DNA of 34,823 nt from Candidatus Kaiserbacteria bacterium (GTDB taxonomy: Bacteria > Patescibacteriota > Minisyncoccia > Phycocordibacterales > UBA2100): assembly GCA_016204805.1 (NCBI GenBank), contig JACQKA010000061.1:1-34823 (forward strand). Direction: 5' to 3'. This document shows, one piece after another, positions 9,346 to 18,865 of this stretch. The first letter of the stretch is position 1. The number at the start of each line of letters is the position of its first letter. The notes under the pieces are model-generated. The model was not told where the DNA came from. It worked only from the letters and a program-made list of their open reading frames with translations, and did no database searches. A program made the translations under genes and the position numbers.

Positions 9346-11349
9346 ATGCAGTATCTTGAAGGCCTGAATGACGCGCAAAAAGAAGCAGTCTTTCACACGG
9401 ATGGCCCCTTGATGATCATCGCCGGAGCCGGCGCGGGGAAGACAAAGACCATCACGCACCGCATTGCGCATTTGATCGCAAGCGGCGTGCCTTCGGATTC
9501 TATCCTTGCTGTTACCTTCACAAACAAAGCGGCCGGGGAGATGCGCGAACGTGTTTCAAAGTTGCTCGCGACGATCCCACACGCGAACGCACCTCTTTCA
9601 ATGCACGTTGACCGACGTATGCCATTCGTCTCCACCTTCCATTCGCTCGGCGTGCGGTTGTTGCGTGAACATGCGGCGGCTGTCGGTCTTCCCCGATCAT
9701 TTGTCATCTGGGACCGCGCTGATTCAGCAAAGGCAGTCAAAAAGGCGCTCGAAGATATCGGTTACGACAAACGGTACGAGCCACGAACCGTGCTCTCAAA
9801 GATCTCCCGCATAAAAGGCGACGGTGTGACGCTCGCCGAATTTGGCTCGCATGCGAAAAACCCCTGGGAACAAACAGTCGCGACCGTATGGCGACAGTAT
9901 GAAGAAGCGCTCAAGCACGACCATGCGCTCGATTTTGATGATTTGTTGCTCACGACACTCGAACTGCTCTCGAAAAATGAAGGTGTCTTGGAACGCTGCC
10001 GCGCGCGATGGTCGCACATTACGATCGACGAATACCAAGATACCAACCGCGTGCAGTTCGAACTCGCTCATCTATTGACGGGCGACAAGAAAAATATATG
10101 TGTGGTCGGTGACATAGATCAAAATATCTACAGTTGGCGTGGTGCCGATATTGAACATCTGCTGTCATTCGAAAAGATATTCCCCGGCACAAAAGTAGTT
10201 CTTCTTGAACAGAATTATCGCTCGACACAAACCATCCTCGCCGTGGCGCAGGACATTATCAGCAAGAACAAGCACCGATTCGACAAAAAACTGACGACCG
10301 CAAACGATGCGGGCGAACCGGTGTCGGTCTATTATGCTATGACCGAACAGGACGAAGCGTACTTTGTCGCGGGCACATGCGCCGAATTGATCGCGGCGGG
10401 CACCCCCGCGAAAGAAATTGCCGTGTTGTACCGCGCTAATTTCCAATCGCGCGTACTTGAAGAAGCTTTTCTGCAGATCGGTGTGCCGTATCGCGTGCTC
10501 GGCACGAAATTCTTCGACCGCAAAGAGATCAAGGATGTCCTGTCGTATCTCCGCGCGGCGTTCAACCAGAAAAGCGCGGTTGATATCGCGCGCATAGTGT
10601 GCGTGCCGCCGCGCGGCATCGGTAAAGCGACACTTGCCAAGATCCTCACTGACGAACGCGACACGCTGACGGGCGCTACCAAGAAAAAAGTCGATGATTT
10701 TTTCGCATTACTTGATGAACTGCGCGCCTACGCAGAAAAACACGCCGTATCGGAAACGTTAAAATTCGCATTGAAGAAAACCGGCATCGAAGCTGACCTG
10801 CGCAAAGGTGGAGAAGAGGGTATGGAGCGGCTCGAAAACCTCCGCGAACTCGTTACCCTATCGCTCAAATACGATGACCTGCTTGTGGCTTCATATATGA
10901 AGCCATCGCCAACGGACAATTCCGTACACAGAGATGTCGAGAAAGCCGTCCCCGGTATTGAAAAATTACTTGAAGACGCGGCGCTTCTCGGAGAACAAGA
11001 TTCACTCGACGATCCTGGTGAGAAAAATACGGTATCGCTCATGACCGTGCATGCGTCAAAAGGGCTCGAATTTGATGTGGTTTTTGTCGTCGGGCTCGAA
11101 GAAGGCCTGTTCCCCCATGAAAGAAATGAGGAGGGTGCGGACACAGAGGAAGAACGGCGGCTTTTTTATGTGGCACTTACCCGCGCCCGTAAAAAAGTTT
11201 TCTTAAGCCACGCCGCAACTCGCATGCTCTATGGTACACGCACCATCGGTGTTGCATCTCAATTCCTGACCGATATATCGCCGGAGTACACGGAACAGCA
11301 GCGACCCGGATTGCTTGGTGGGGGACCCATAGAAAGAGTCATCAGATAA
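9346..11349 (+). CDS. pcrA: UvrD/PcrA-type superfamily 1 DNA helicase
   Basis: 'AGAGAGKTKTITHRI', 'DEYQDTN', 'SLMTVHASKGLEFDVVFVVGLEEGLFPH', 'RRLFYVALTRARKK'. Confidence 0.95.
   Translation: MQYLEGLNDAQKEAVFHTDGPLMIIAGAGAGKTKTITHRIAHLIASGVPSDSILAVTFTNKAAGEMRERVSKLLATIPHANAPLSMHVDRRMPFVSTFHSLGVRLLREHAAAVGLPRSFVIWDRADSAKAVKKALEDIGYDKRYEPRTVLSKISRIKGDGVTLAEFGSHAKNPWEQTVATVWRQYEEALKHDHALDFDDLLLTTLELLSKNEGVLERCRARWSHITIDEYQDTNRVQFELAHLLTGDKKNICVVGDIDQNIYSWRGADIEHLLSFEKIFPGTKVVLLEQNYRSTQTILAVAQDIISKNKHRFDKKLTTANDAGEPVSVYYAMTEQDEAYFVAGTCAELIAAGTPAKEIAVLYRANFQSRVLEEAFLQIGVPYRVLGTKFFDRKEIKDVLSYLRAAFNQKSAVDIARIVCVPPRGIGKATLAKILTDERDTLTGATKKKVDDFFALLDELRAYAEKHAVSETLKFALKKTGIEADLRKGGEEGMERLENLRELVTLSLKYDDLLVASYMKPSPTDNSVHRDVEKAVPGIEKLLEDAALLGEQDSLDDPGEKNTVSLMTVHASKGLEFDVVFVVGLEEGLFPHERNEEGADTEEERRLFYVALTRARKKVFLSHAATRMLYGTRTIGVASQFLTDISPEYTEQQRPGLLGGGPIERVIR
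10886..10905. repeat. 20-bp perfect palindrome TGGCTTCATATATGAAGCCA inside pcrA
   Basis: Exact copy at 11387-11406. Confidence 0.95.
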
Positions 11350-11351
11350 AA

Positions 11352-11371
11352 CAGTTCACTATAGTGAACTG
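11352..11371. repeat. 20-bp perfect palindrome CAGTTCACTATAGTGAACTG
   Basis: Self reverse-complementary. Confidence 0.95.
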
Positions 11372-11386
11372 GCAGAAAATAGTCAC

Positions 11387-11406
11387 TGGCTTCATATATG
11401 AAGCCA
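11387..11406. repeat. 20-bp perfect palindrome TGGCTTCATATATGAAGCCA
   Basis: Self reverse-complementary; second copy in pcrA. Confidence 0.95.
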
Positions 11407-11412
11407 CCTTAA

Positions 11413-11440
11413 CCACCACTTTCATGTATGAAAGTGGTGG
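11413..11440. repeat. Inverted repeat with 13-bp arms and 2-nt spacer
   Basis: CCACCACTTTCAT-GT-ATGAAAGTGGTGG. Confidence 0.95.
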
Positions 11441-11507
11441 TGGTCGGAAGCCACGACTATCTGCTATCTGTCGTAGAAAGTTCACATGTATCGCCCTTAT
11501 GCACGGC

Positions 11508-11532
11508 CATGATAGAATCTCCTTCTATCATG
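11508..11532. repeat. Hairpin spanning the rsmA -10 box and start codon
   Basis: CATGATAGAA-TCTCC-TTCTATCATG. Confidence 0.9.
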
Positions 11533-12315
11533 AGTAAAAAACGTGCGGCTACATTGGGGCAGCATTTCTTGAACGCTCGGTGGGCGGCGACGCTTGTCGC
11601 GCAGTCGGCCGGCGTTGCGCCTGGAGTAACCGTACTCGAGATTGGTCCCGGCACCGGCAACTTGACGCACGAATTGCTTGCGCTCGGCGGCAAGGTCATC
11701 GCGGTTGAAAAAGATTCAGCACTCATCGAATTATTGCGTCTCCGATTCCGAGACGAGATCGCTTCCGGCGCTTTGACTGTCATTGGAAACGACATCCGGA
11801 ATGTTTCGCCCGAAACTTTGGGACTCGCTGCGCATGAGTACGTACTCTCCGCGAACATTCCCTATTACATCACCGGCGATATCATCCGCACTTTTTTGGA
11901 AACGAACATACAGCCGAAACAGATGGCGCTTTTGGTGCAAAAAGAAGTAGCCGAGCGCATCGCGCGCAGTAAAAAAGAAAGCATCCTCTCCCTCTCCGTC
12001 AAAGCGTATGGCACGCCGAAATACGTCAAAACAGTTTCGCGCTCGTGTTTCTCCCCCGCACCGAATGTCGATTCGGCGATACTTGCGATCACGAACATTT
12101 CGCGCGATTTCTTTTCCGATATTTCAGAGGAGCAATTTTTTAAGGTGCTCAAGGCAGGGTTCGCGAGCAAACGTAAGATGCTCGCCGGCAATCTGAAAAA
12201 GATCACCCCACCCGCGCAGATAGAAAAAGCATTTCAAGCATGCGGCATCAAACTGAAAATCCGCGCCGAGGATGTTTCATTGAAAGCGTGGGGGTGTTTG
12301 GTGCGGGAATTGTAG
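11530..12315 (+). CDS. rsmA: 16S rRNA (adenine1518/1519-N6) dimethyltransferase
   Basis: 'KKRAATLGQHFLNARWAATLVAQSAGVAPGVTVLEIGPGTGNLTHELL', 'NIPYYITGDII'. Confidence 0.93.
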   Translation: MSKKRAATLGQHFLNARWAATLVAQSAGVAPGVTVLEIGPGTGNLTHELLALGGKVIAVEKDSALIELLRLRFRDEIASGALTVIGNDIRNVSPETLGLAAHEYVLSANIPYYITGDIIRTFLETNIQPKQMALLVQKEVAERIARSKKESILSLSVKAYGTPKYVKTVSRSCFSPAPNVDSAILAITNISRDFFSDISEEQFFKVLKAGFASKRKMLAGNLKKITPPAQIEKAFQACGIKLKIRAEDVSLKAWGCLVREL

Positions 12316-12332
12316 TGACGGTCACAACTCTC

Positions 12333-12557
12333 GCGTGCTTCCGCACGCTCGGTCGCGACCCTTACAGGGTCTGTACACCTTTTGGATATTTTGTTCGTGC
12401 TCCGCACTTCAAAATATCTCAAAAGGTCTTGCGGTGCTCCAAATATTCGCACCTCACCCGCCTCGCGGTTTTTTGTGCCGAATGCACAAAAAACATCGCT
12501 GCGGCAGAGTAGCCAGTGCAAAACAGTGCGAAGGCACTGTTTTACTACTGGCTACTC
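12333..12557. repeat. Array of consecutive hairpin-forming inverted repeats
   Basis: GCGTGC/GCACGC; GACCC/GGGTC; ACCTTTTGGATATTTTG/CAAAATATCTCAAAAGGT; TTTTTTGTGC/GCACAAAAAA; GAGTAGCCAGT..AAAACAGTGC/GCACTGTTTT..ACTGGCTACTC. Confidence 0.8.
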
Positions 12558-12880
12558 CCCATCATCGTGATGAGTGAACCGGGCCACGTGATAAGAGGAC
12601 GACGCGACACGATGCAGTAATAATTGATGCTTGCGAGACCGAGGAGCCACTGCCCAGCATGCCGTGGCGGACCGAAGAGATATGTTTTGGTCGATGGCGC
12701 CCAGATGTATGGACCGCCACGAGGTGGCCCGAGCGATGCATAGATGACTTCATTGTAACAAGGGCGCACGATCGATGCCTGCCCGCCGAACGGAAACGCG
12801 TACGCGACGAACGGCATGAGTGTTGTCCCTATAATAAATGCGGTCATGCTTGCGCGGAACGAAAGGGTACGTATGTGCAT
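12545..12880 (-). CDS. Small secreted/membrane hypothetical protein
   Basis: Hydrophobic N-terminus MHIRTLSFRASMTAFIIGTTLMPFVAYA; TATAGT six nt upstream of ATG on minus strand. Confidence 0.6.
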   Translation of the reverse strand: MHIRTLSFRASMTAFIIGTTLMPFVAYAFPFGGQASIVRPCYNEVIYASLGPPRGGPYIWAPSTKTYLFGPPRHAGQWLLGLASINYYCIVSRRPLITWPGSLITMMGSSQ

Positions 12881-12921
12881 ACCACAACTATACCACCTGG
12901 AAATCGTGCTAGGATAACCCT

Positions 12922-13875
12922 GTGGATTGGATGAAAGCACACCTCACGCTTGTCTATGGCATCGGGCTCGGCCTTTTAGTATTGTCAGGTGCGGTATTGG
13001 TTTCAAATAAATTCGCCACCTACGGCGGCGGTGATTCATACACGTGGGGCACCTATAATGGGGCGGGGCGTTTTGTCCCAACCGAGCAATTTATAGGAAG
13101 CTCTCGCAATGATGCCCCGCTCGAAGTTCCCATCACCATCGAAGAACTCTCCCGCACGCTACAAACCAACCCCGATCGCGTCTACGCTTCGCTCGGCCCC
13201 GGTGGCACGGCTCCGGCGTCCAACAATTTTTTTGGAACCACAACCGCTGAGGGAGTCATCGAACTGGGAGCTGACGCTGTTGATGCTTTGCTGAAATCGA
13301 TAAAACCGACCGCCTATACCGGAAATCTCACTGCTGACGAAGGGACACTGGACGAAATCTATCACTTTATCCCGAAAAATATCGGGTCCGTAGGTGTTTC
13401 CGAACAGAGCAAAATGACCAAGGCGCAGCAGGAGCTGTATAACTATGGCAACGAAGCGGGGTCGTTCATTGAACTGTACAGTTCGATCTGGGCCCCGGTA
13501 CAAGCCGGTATTCATCGCAGTTACGTCGAAGACCGCGGGAACCCCGAAAAAGCGACGGCCCTGAAAAAGCTCGGGAATGGGCTTTATGAGGTCGGTTTGG
13601 GTTTGGGTGGTATGGAAATAATACCGTCCGCTATGACGAAACAGCATCGTGATCTCGTGGCAGCATATAAAACCGTAGGAGAAAAGACCGAGGCAATTGC
13701 CTTTGCAATCACCGATGATGATCTGTATGCCGCTCTCGTAGACTACAATAGATCGGCTGATGAATTCTTGCGCAGTTATTTAGCTATCACGACCGTGTTC
13801 ACATTGAACAGCGTTACGTTCAAAGAAACCGATCCTGGTAGTGTGTTTGTCTACAACGCCTCTCAAACTTTCTAA
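12922..13875 (+). CDS. Membrane-anchored hypothetical protein
   Basis: N-terminal TM helix; TAGGAT six nt before GTG start. Confidence 0.65.
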   Translation: MDWMKAHLTLVYGIGLGLLVLSGAVLVSNKFATYGGGDSYTWGTYNGAGRFVPTEQFIGSSRNDAPLEVPITIEELSRTLQTNPDRVYASLGPGGTAPASNNFFGTTTAEGVIELGADAVDALLKSIKPTAYTGNLTADEGTLDEIYHFIPKNIGSVGVSEQSKMTKAQQELYNYGNEAGSFIELYSSIWAPVQAGIHRSYVEDRGNPEKATALKKLGNGLYEVGLGLGGMEIIPSAMTKQHRDLVAAYKTVGEKTEAIAFAITDDDLYAALVDYNRSADEFLRSYLAITTVFTLNSVTFKETDPGSVFVYNASQTF

Positions 13876-13938
13876 TCTTTTCAACAGTTTCTCGGCGTGC
13901 CGAGCTTGGAGCTCTCTGGGGCGCTGTATACTTAATGA

Positions 13939-14823
13939 GTGGAAAACACTGGAACTCAATTTTCCGGGAGTATTCGCATTGCGGCCGCTCTTTCAGTCGC
14001 ACTGCTCTTCGCTGTCATTGGTGCCAAGTGGGGAACACGCAACGCGCCAACACCGATCATTGTCAAACAACCTCCCGTCGATCTCCTGACTGATCGTGTG
14101 TATGTTTCAGAAAGTGACACTGACGGCGATGGTATTCCTGACTGGCTGGAAACATTGCAGGGAAGCGACCCGCGGGACCCCGCATCTTCTGCCGCTTCCA
14201 CCACGCTGGTATCGTTCGATGCGTTCGCGGCAACCAAGCTACCGGATGATGATTCGCTCACCGCACAGACGATCAACCGCATGGTAGATGGTTACTTGGC
14301 GCTCAAAGACCAGGGGCTGTATACTCCGGCGCGCGCGCAAGAGCTGGGCCAATCAATCGCCGACAGTGTCCATGTCACTACACCCTTCACGCCCTATGTC
14401 ATGAATGACATCACGGTCGTCGCTGACACATCGCTCGATGCCGCGCTCGCGCACCGCACCAAGATGCAGGCCGCATTGAGGCCGCTCCACACGATACGTG
14501 ACCCGGATATCTTGATCTATGGGCGGTATCTCGAACGAAAAGACCCCGACGATCTGGCGGCATTGTCCGCGCGCGCCGAAGAATACCGATCGGTCGCACA
14601 ATCCATCGCAAATATACCCGTTCCAAAAGACTTCGCTGAAACGCAACTCGCCATGGTCAACGGTCTTACGTTTTTCGCCTCGGTTATCGACAATATGGTT
14701 GCGCGCGTAGAAGATCCATTCGCATCGATGGCACTACTTTCCGTGTTCAATCGATCGGAACAATACGTCGAAACCACTATCATCAGACTCAACGACCTCT
14801 ACCGCATCAAAGTCGCATCATGA
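13939..14823 (+). CDS. Membrane-anchored hypothetical with calcium-binding-type DTDGDGIPDWLE motif
   Basis: TM helix plus thrombospondin type-3-like repeat; TATACT six nt before GTG. Confidence 0.68.
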   Translation: MENTGTQFSGSIRIAAALSVALLFAVIGAKWGTRNAPTPIIVKQPPVDLLTDRVYVSESDTDGDGIPDWLETLQGSDPRDPASSAASTTLVSFDAFAATKLPDDDSLTAQTINRMVDGYLALKDQGLYTPARAQELGQSIADSVHVTTPFTPYVMNDITVVADTSLDAALAHRTKMQAALRPLHTIRDPDILIYGRYLERKDPDDLAALSARAEEYRSVAQSIANIPVPKDFAETQLAMVNGLTFFASVIDNMVARVEDPFASMALLSVFNRSEQYVETTIIRLNDLYRIKVAS

Positions 14824-16844
14824 CATCATGTATTAAACAATCGTTCTTGGTTTTCATCCTCGCGCTGGGCGCGCCTTTGATGGCGTCCGCACAGGCAACG
14901 ACAACCCGACCCGCGCCCCCGAGCGTATTCGATTGTGACGGCAGTCCGTTGGAACGCGGCTTCTATTTCGTGCTCGAAGGTCAGTACGTACCGGTGTCCG
15001 ACATGGCGGTAACGCGCAACACCAGTAACACCATCGATAACCTGAACCGACTGGTCTACAAAGAATGCGTGCTCGATATCATCGCGCGCGAACAGGGGGA
15101 TGCGGCGCTTACACGCTATGCGGGCAGTATCATTGAACGCACAAACCGGGGGCGCAGCGGGGCACCGGAATTCGTCGCGAACCCCGAACTCGAATTGAAA
15201 CAGCGTGCCACAGAGTCCACTGTAGAGTTCATTAAAAAATACAACATTGACAAAAATATATGCGCCCCTTTTGTGGAACAAGCGAAGTTTTCGATCGCGC
15301 GCGAATACATGCGTGACGCAAATGACCCTGTAAGTGCCTTTCGTTGCTCTTTGGGTCTTGCGCCAGCCGATCAAGAGGCGTTCTTGGCCGGGCAGACCGC
15401 AAAAGGTGGTAGGAATGGATTGTGGGAACTGTTCTCGAACCCTGCCAACAATCCGTGGGGGGCATCGCTTGCGACCAAAGTCGAGGGTAACCGCCAAAGA
15501 ACGCTCAAAAACGAAGCTCTTCTCATGCAGTGGAATTGGGGTAATGGTTTTTATCCCCGCGAAGAGGTCAATAAGGAGCCGCAAAGCACGGGGGAAGATC
15601 GTCTTACGCGGTACACTAACACTCCGTCATATTTCGTTTCGCGCATTGCGGAACAGGCCCTCAAATCAGGATTCGAACGCCTTCAAAACTCACATGAACT
15701 CGGCGAGGTCACTGCCGCGACATTCGCCGGCTTGACCAATCAGGTCATGACGTCAACCAGTGGATTCAATGGTCTTTCACAAACCACCGCGGGGGGTGGC
15801 ATTTCGTACGTTGAGCAATTAGCGAACCTCGCTCTAGGCCAGCTTCGCGACACGGTTGCCGACACCGCTATCGCGCGGGTGCGCAGTGCGATCGCAACAG
15901 AACAAGCATATGCGGCAACCAAACAACGGACAAAAACAGTGCTCCAAGATGGAGCAAATAAATTAGGCTCCGCTGAAGACCAATGTTGGACGCAGGTCAT
16001 TCCTGCGGTACAAGCAAAAGCCGCACAAGGAAACTGCACGACGACCGGTGGCATAGGCGGCATCGGAGGCATCACTACGTGTACGCCAGTTCAACTCAAT
16101 ATCTCCACATCTTCCACAAAGATAACGGGCGGTACGATATCGCTGGGACTCTCTTCCGGCTCGATCATGCAGAATGGCATCGCATTTACACTCTCCGCGA
16201 CACCATCCGCCACTATCCAAAGTGCGTCATTCTCATCATCGCCGAGGATATCGACGACGACCACAGCGACGATGTCCATTCTACTCGGCCCGACAACAGC
16301 GATATCGCCCGGGGCGAGCATCACTATGAAGACACCGATAACTTCGTTCTTCTCGAGCGGCACGCTCGCCATCAAACTGAATCCGGGACAGTTATTATCG
16401 TTCGGCACAACACTCATCACACTCGATCCTATAGCGCCGTTCGCCCAAGCGCTCGTGTCACTCGCAGTCGGTCCCGCACGTCTGTTCGCTGACCCTGTCA
16501 TCGCCGCGCAAATCACGCCACTCATGGCCCAGATCGATCAGGATCTCATCGACTCTGCAAATGGTGTCGCATTTCTGGTCGCCATTGAGACCGATCTTTC
16601 GAATCGCGACGACCCCGCCACACAGCGCGATGCACTCGACCGTCTCGAAAATCTGCTCGCAAGCGGCCAGATACACAGCCAGCGCGATGCGCAGAGCGCA
16701 GAGCTCCAGCGTGCACAGGTTTTCGACGCAACACAGACACTGCTCACCGATACGCAGGCATCATGGACCTCGAACGGTAATTGGTGCGAAGTGAGCAACC
16801 CGAACGTCATTCAGGCATGGTTCGATAAGTGGAAGGTGTCATAA
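14820..16844 (+). CDS. Secreted hypothetical protein with Ser/Thr-rich internal segment
   Basis: Signal peptide 'FLVFILALGAPLMASAQA'; 4-nt overlap with preceding gene. Confidence 0.75.
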   Translation: MTSCIKQSFLVFILALGAPLMASAQATTTRPAPPSVFDCDGSPLERGFYFVLEGQYVPVSDMAVTRNTSNTIDNLNRLVYKECVLDIIAREQGDAALTRYAGSIIERTNRGRSGAPEFVANPELELKQRATESTVEFIKKYNIDKNICAPFVEQAKFSIAREYMRDANDPVSAFRCSLGLAPADQEAFLAGQTAKGGRNGLWELFSNPANNPWGASLATKVEGNRQRTLKNEALLMQWNWGNGFYPREEVNKEPQSTGEDRLTRYTNTPSYFVSRIAEQALKSGFERLQNSHELGEVTAATFAGLTNQVMTSTSGFNGLSQTTAGGGISYVEQLANLALGQLRDTVADTAIARVRSAIATEQAYAATKQRTKTVLQDGANKLGSAEDQCWTQVIPAVQAKAAQGNCTTTGGIGGIGGITTCTPVQLNISTSSTKITGGTISLGLSSGSIMQNGIAFTLSATPSATIQSASFSSSPRISTTTTATMSILLGPTTAISPGASITMKTPITSFFSSGTLAIKLNPGQLLSFGTTLITLDPIAPFAQALVSLAVGPARLFADPVIAAQITPLMAQIDQDLIDSANGVAFLVAIETDLSNRDDPATQRDALDRLENLLASGQIHSQRDAQSAELQRAQVFDATQTLLTDTQASWTSNGNWCEVSNPNVIQAWFDKWKVS

Positions 16845-16846
16845 GT

Positions 16847-18862
16847 ATGTCTACTCTCCTTAGCTTCGGCAACACGCTCTACACCATCGCGACGAACCCC
16901 ATTGATAGCCTGATGGGCCTTATCGGTTCTATCATCATCTCCATCACCAGCTTGGTGCTCTATTTCGCATCGACAGTATTCGAACTGATCCTTGATGCAA
17001 CCGTGATAGGATTCGGTGCGACCCTCACACAGTACGGCATTCTCGACGGCATACAGCTCGTCTGGTCTGCGTTCCGCGATATCTCGAACATCATCATTAT
17101 TGGGATGTTTGTTTTTGTGGCTATCTCGATGATTTTGGGGAACGCTACCTATGGCACGAAGAAATTCGTGGCACGTGTCTTGGTCGTCGCTGTCCTGATA
17201 AATTTCAGCCTACTGTTTACACAACTGGTCATCGATACCTCAAACCTCGCGGCGAATCAATTCTATAAAGGAGTGCGCGCGGCCGTCGTGAATAACCAAG
17301 CGGTGTTCCAAGAAACCACTCAGGGCACAATCGAGCAGGCAGCAGACACACTCTGGAACAAGCAGGGGGGGGTGGCGGGCGCGTTTATGAACAAAATGGG
17401 TATCTCCAGCTTTTTCGACACGGCTGGAATGGTCGCGTCTGTAGCTGATAGCCAGACGAACTGGCTTAAATCCGTCGGCCTTGCAATGTTCTTCACGTTT
17501 GTTGTTGTTGTGCTCATCATCGCCACAGCCGCTGTCTTCTTATACGGCGCATATCTGATGACCGCGCGTGCATTACTTCTCATTTTCCTGCTTGCGACCT
17601 CATCCATAGCATTTGCCGCGTGGCTCGTGCCAAAATATGGGGAGGGCAAATATGGATGGAGTGGCTGGCTCGAGACACTCATCCAGAATGCGGTTTTCGC
17701 ACCAATGCTTATGATCATGCTTTGGGCCTCGCTCGTTATATTAAGCAAGGCGCCCACCGGCTCATTAGGGGCATTCATTCAACATCCGGACGCATCAAGT
17801 CCTCAAGAGGCGATGGCGACCGTGGTTGTATACCTTTTCACGCTCGGCATGCTGTATCTATCGCTCAAAATCTCGAGTAGCTTCTCAAAGAAGATAACTG
17901 GGTTCAATATTGCCACGGCAGCACTCAATATTGGTGGCCGTTGGGCGGGCGGAGCTGTTGGCATGTCGAGTCGCCTTGGGGTACGTGCCATAGAAAGGAC
18001 TGGCCTGCCGGTAAAAGCAGACAAGGGGAGGTTGTGGTCTCCGGTGGGTGGTCCTGCCGGCAATATAGAGAGGGCTCTTGCATTCATGACCGACAAAGCT
18101 CTCAAATCGGCGCACAAAGCATCATTCAACCCTGCACGCCTGCCCCAGGCATTGAGCGAGAAGTTCGACAACCTAGACAAGCGCTATGGTTTTAGTGCAC
18201 AAGGTAAAGGTGGTAATGCGGCGGCAGATAAACGAGCAGAAACTGCACGTGAGGAGGCCCTCAAGGAGATGACAGGGGCTATGACCAAGGCAAGTAAGGC
18301 AAGCGACACCGAACGTGCGAAAATTCTCAAAGACACATTGAAAGAAACAGTCGACGCGAGCAAACAAAATGCGACTGAACAAACAAAGGCTCTTGAGAGA
18401 TTATCGACGGCACACGAAGAAATGTTGCGCCAGGTAGACAATCTTAACAAGGAAGAACAGTACTTGCCTGCTGGGTCAATAGAACAGCAGAATGTTGCTG
18501 TTCAGCGCAAGGAGATGCAACGTAAGGTGGAGGAAAGTGCCGAACGAATCGAAAAGGCTGCGCTTGTTGCCGAAAAAGCAAAGAAGGATGCCGAAGATAC
18601 GCCAGAAAACAAGACTCGCTGGGAGCGAGAGGCTTTGGAAAACATGTCGGGCGCAATTGCAAAATTAGAGGCCGTAAAAGAACATGAGTACCTCGAGAAG
18701 AAATATCCGGGAGAAGAAGGGGTACTGATGCGCCAAAAAGTCCTCAGCTTTACCCGCCGTCAGCGAAAGGTCAAAGATATAAGCCAGGCGCTTAGTGAAT
18801 TCCAGAAGAAGGAGGACAGTGGACAATCAAAAACAAAACCAGACGCGGACAAACCCCACTAA
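16847..18862 (+). CDS. VirB6/TrbL-like multi-pass membrane protein with long coiled-coil tail
   Basis: Multiple TM segments, immediate downstream position, charged coiled-coil C-terminus. Confidence 0.7.
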   Translation: MSTLLSFGNTLYTIATNPIDSLMGLIGSIIISITSLVLYFASTVFELILDATVIGFGATLTQYGILDGIQLVWSAFRDISNIIIIGMFVFVAISMILGNATYGTKKFVARVLVVAVLINFSLLFTQLVIDTSNLAANQFYKGVRAAVVNNQAVFQETTQGTIEQAADTLWNKQGGVAGAFMNKMGISSFFDTAGMVASVADSQTNWLKSVGLAMFFTFVVVVLIIATAAVFLYGAYLMTARALLLIFLLATSSIAFAAWLVPKYGEGKYGWSGWLETLIQNAVFAPMLMIMLWASLVILSKAPTGSLGAFIQHPDASSPQEAMATVVVYLFTLGMLYLSLKISSSFSKKITGFNIATAALNIGGRWAGGAVGMSSRLGVRAIERTGLPVKADKGRLWSPVGGPAGNIERALAFMTDKALKSAHKASFNPARLPQALSEKFDNLDKRYGFSAQGKGGNAAADKRAETAREEALKEMTGAMTKASKASDTERAKILKDTLKETVDASKQNATEQTKALERLSTAHEEMLRQVDNLNKEEQYLPAGSIEQQNVAVQRKEMQRKVEESAERIEKAALVAEKAKKDAEDTPENKTRWEREALENMSGAIAKLEAVKEHEYLEKKYPGEEGVLMRQKVLSFTRRQRKVKDISQALSEFQKKEDSGQSKTKPDADKPH

Positions 18863-18865
18863 ACT

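Noticed and set aside
15983-16525. Overlapping ORFs 15983-16492 (+) and 16091-16525 (-)
   Set aside because: They shadow the main 674-aa CDS in a low-complexity region; no start signals.
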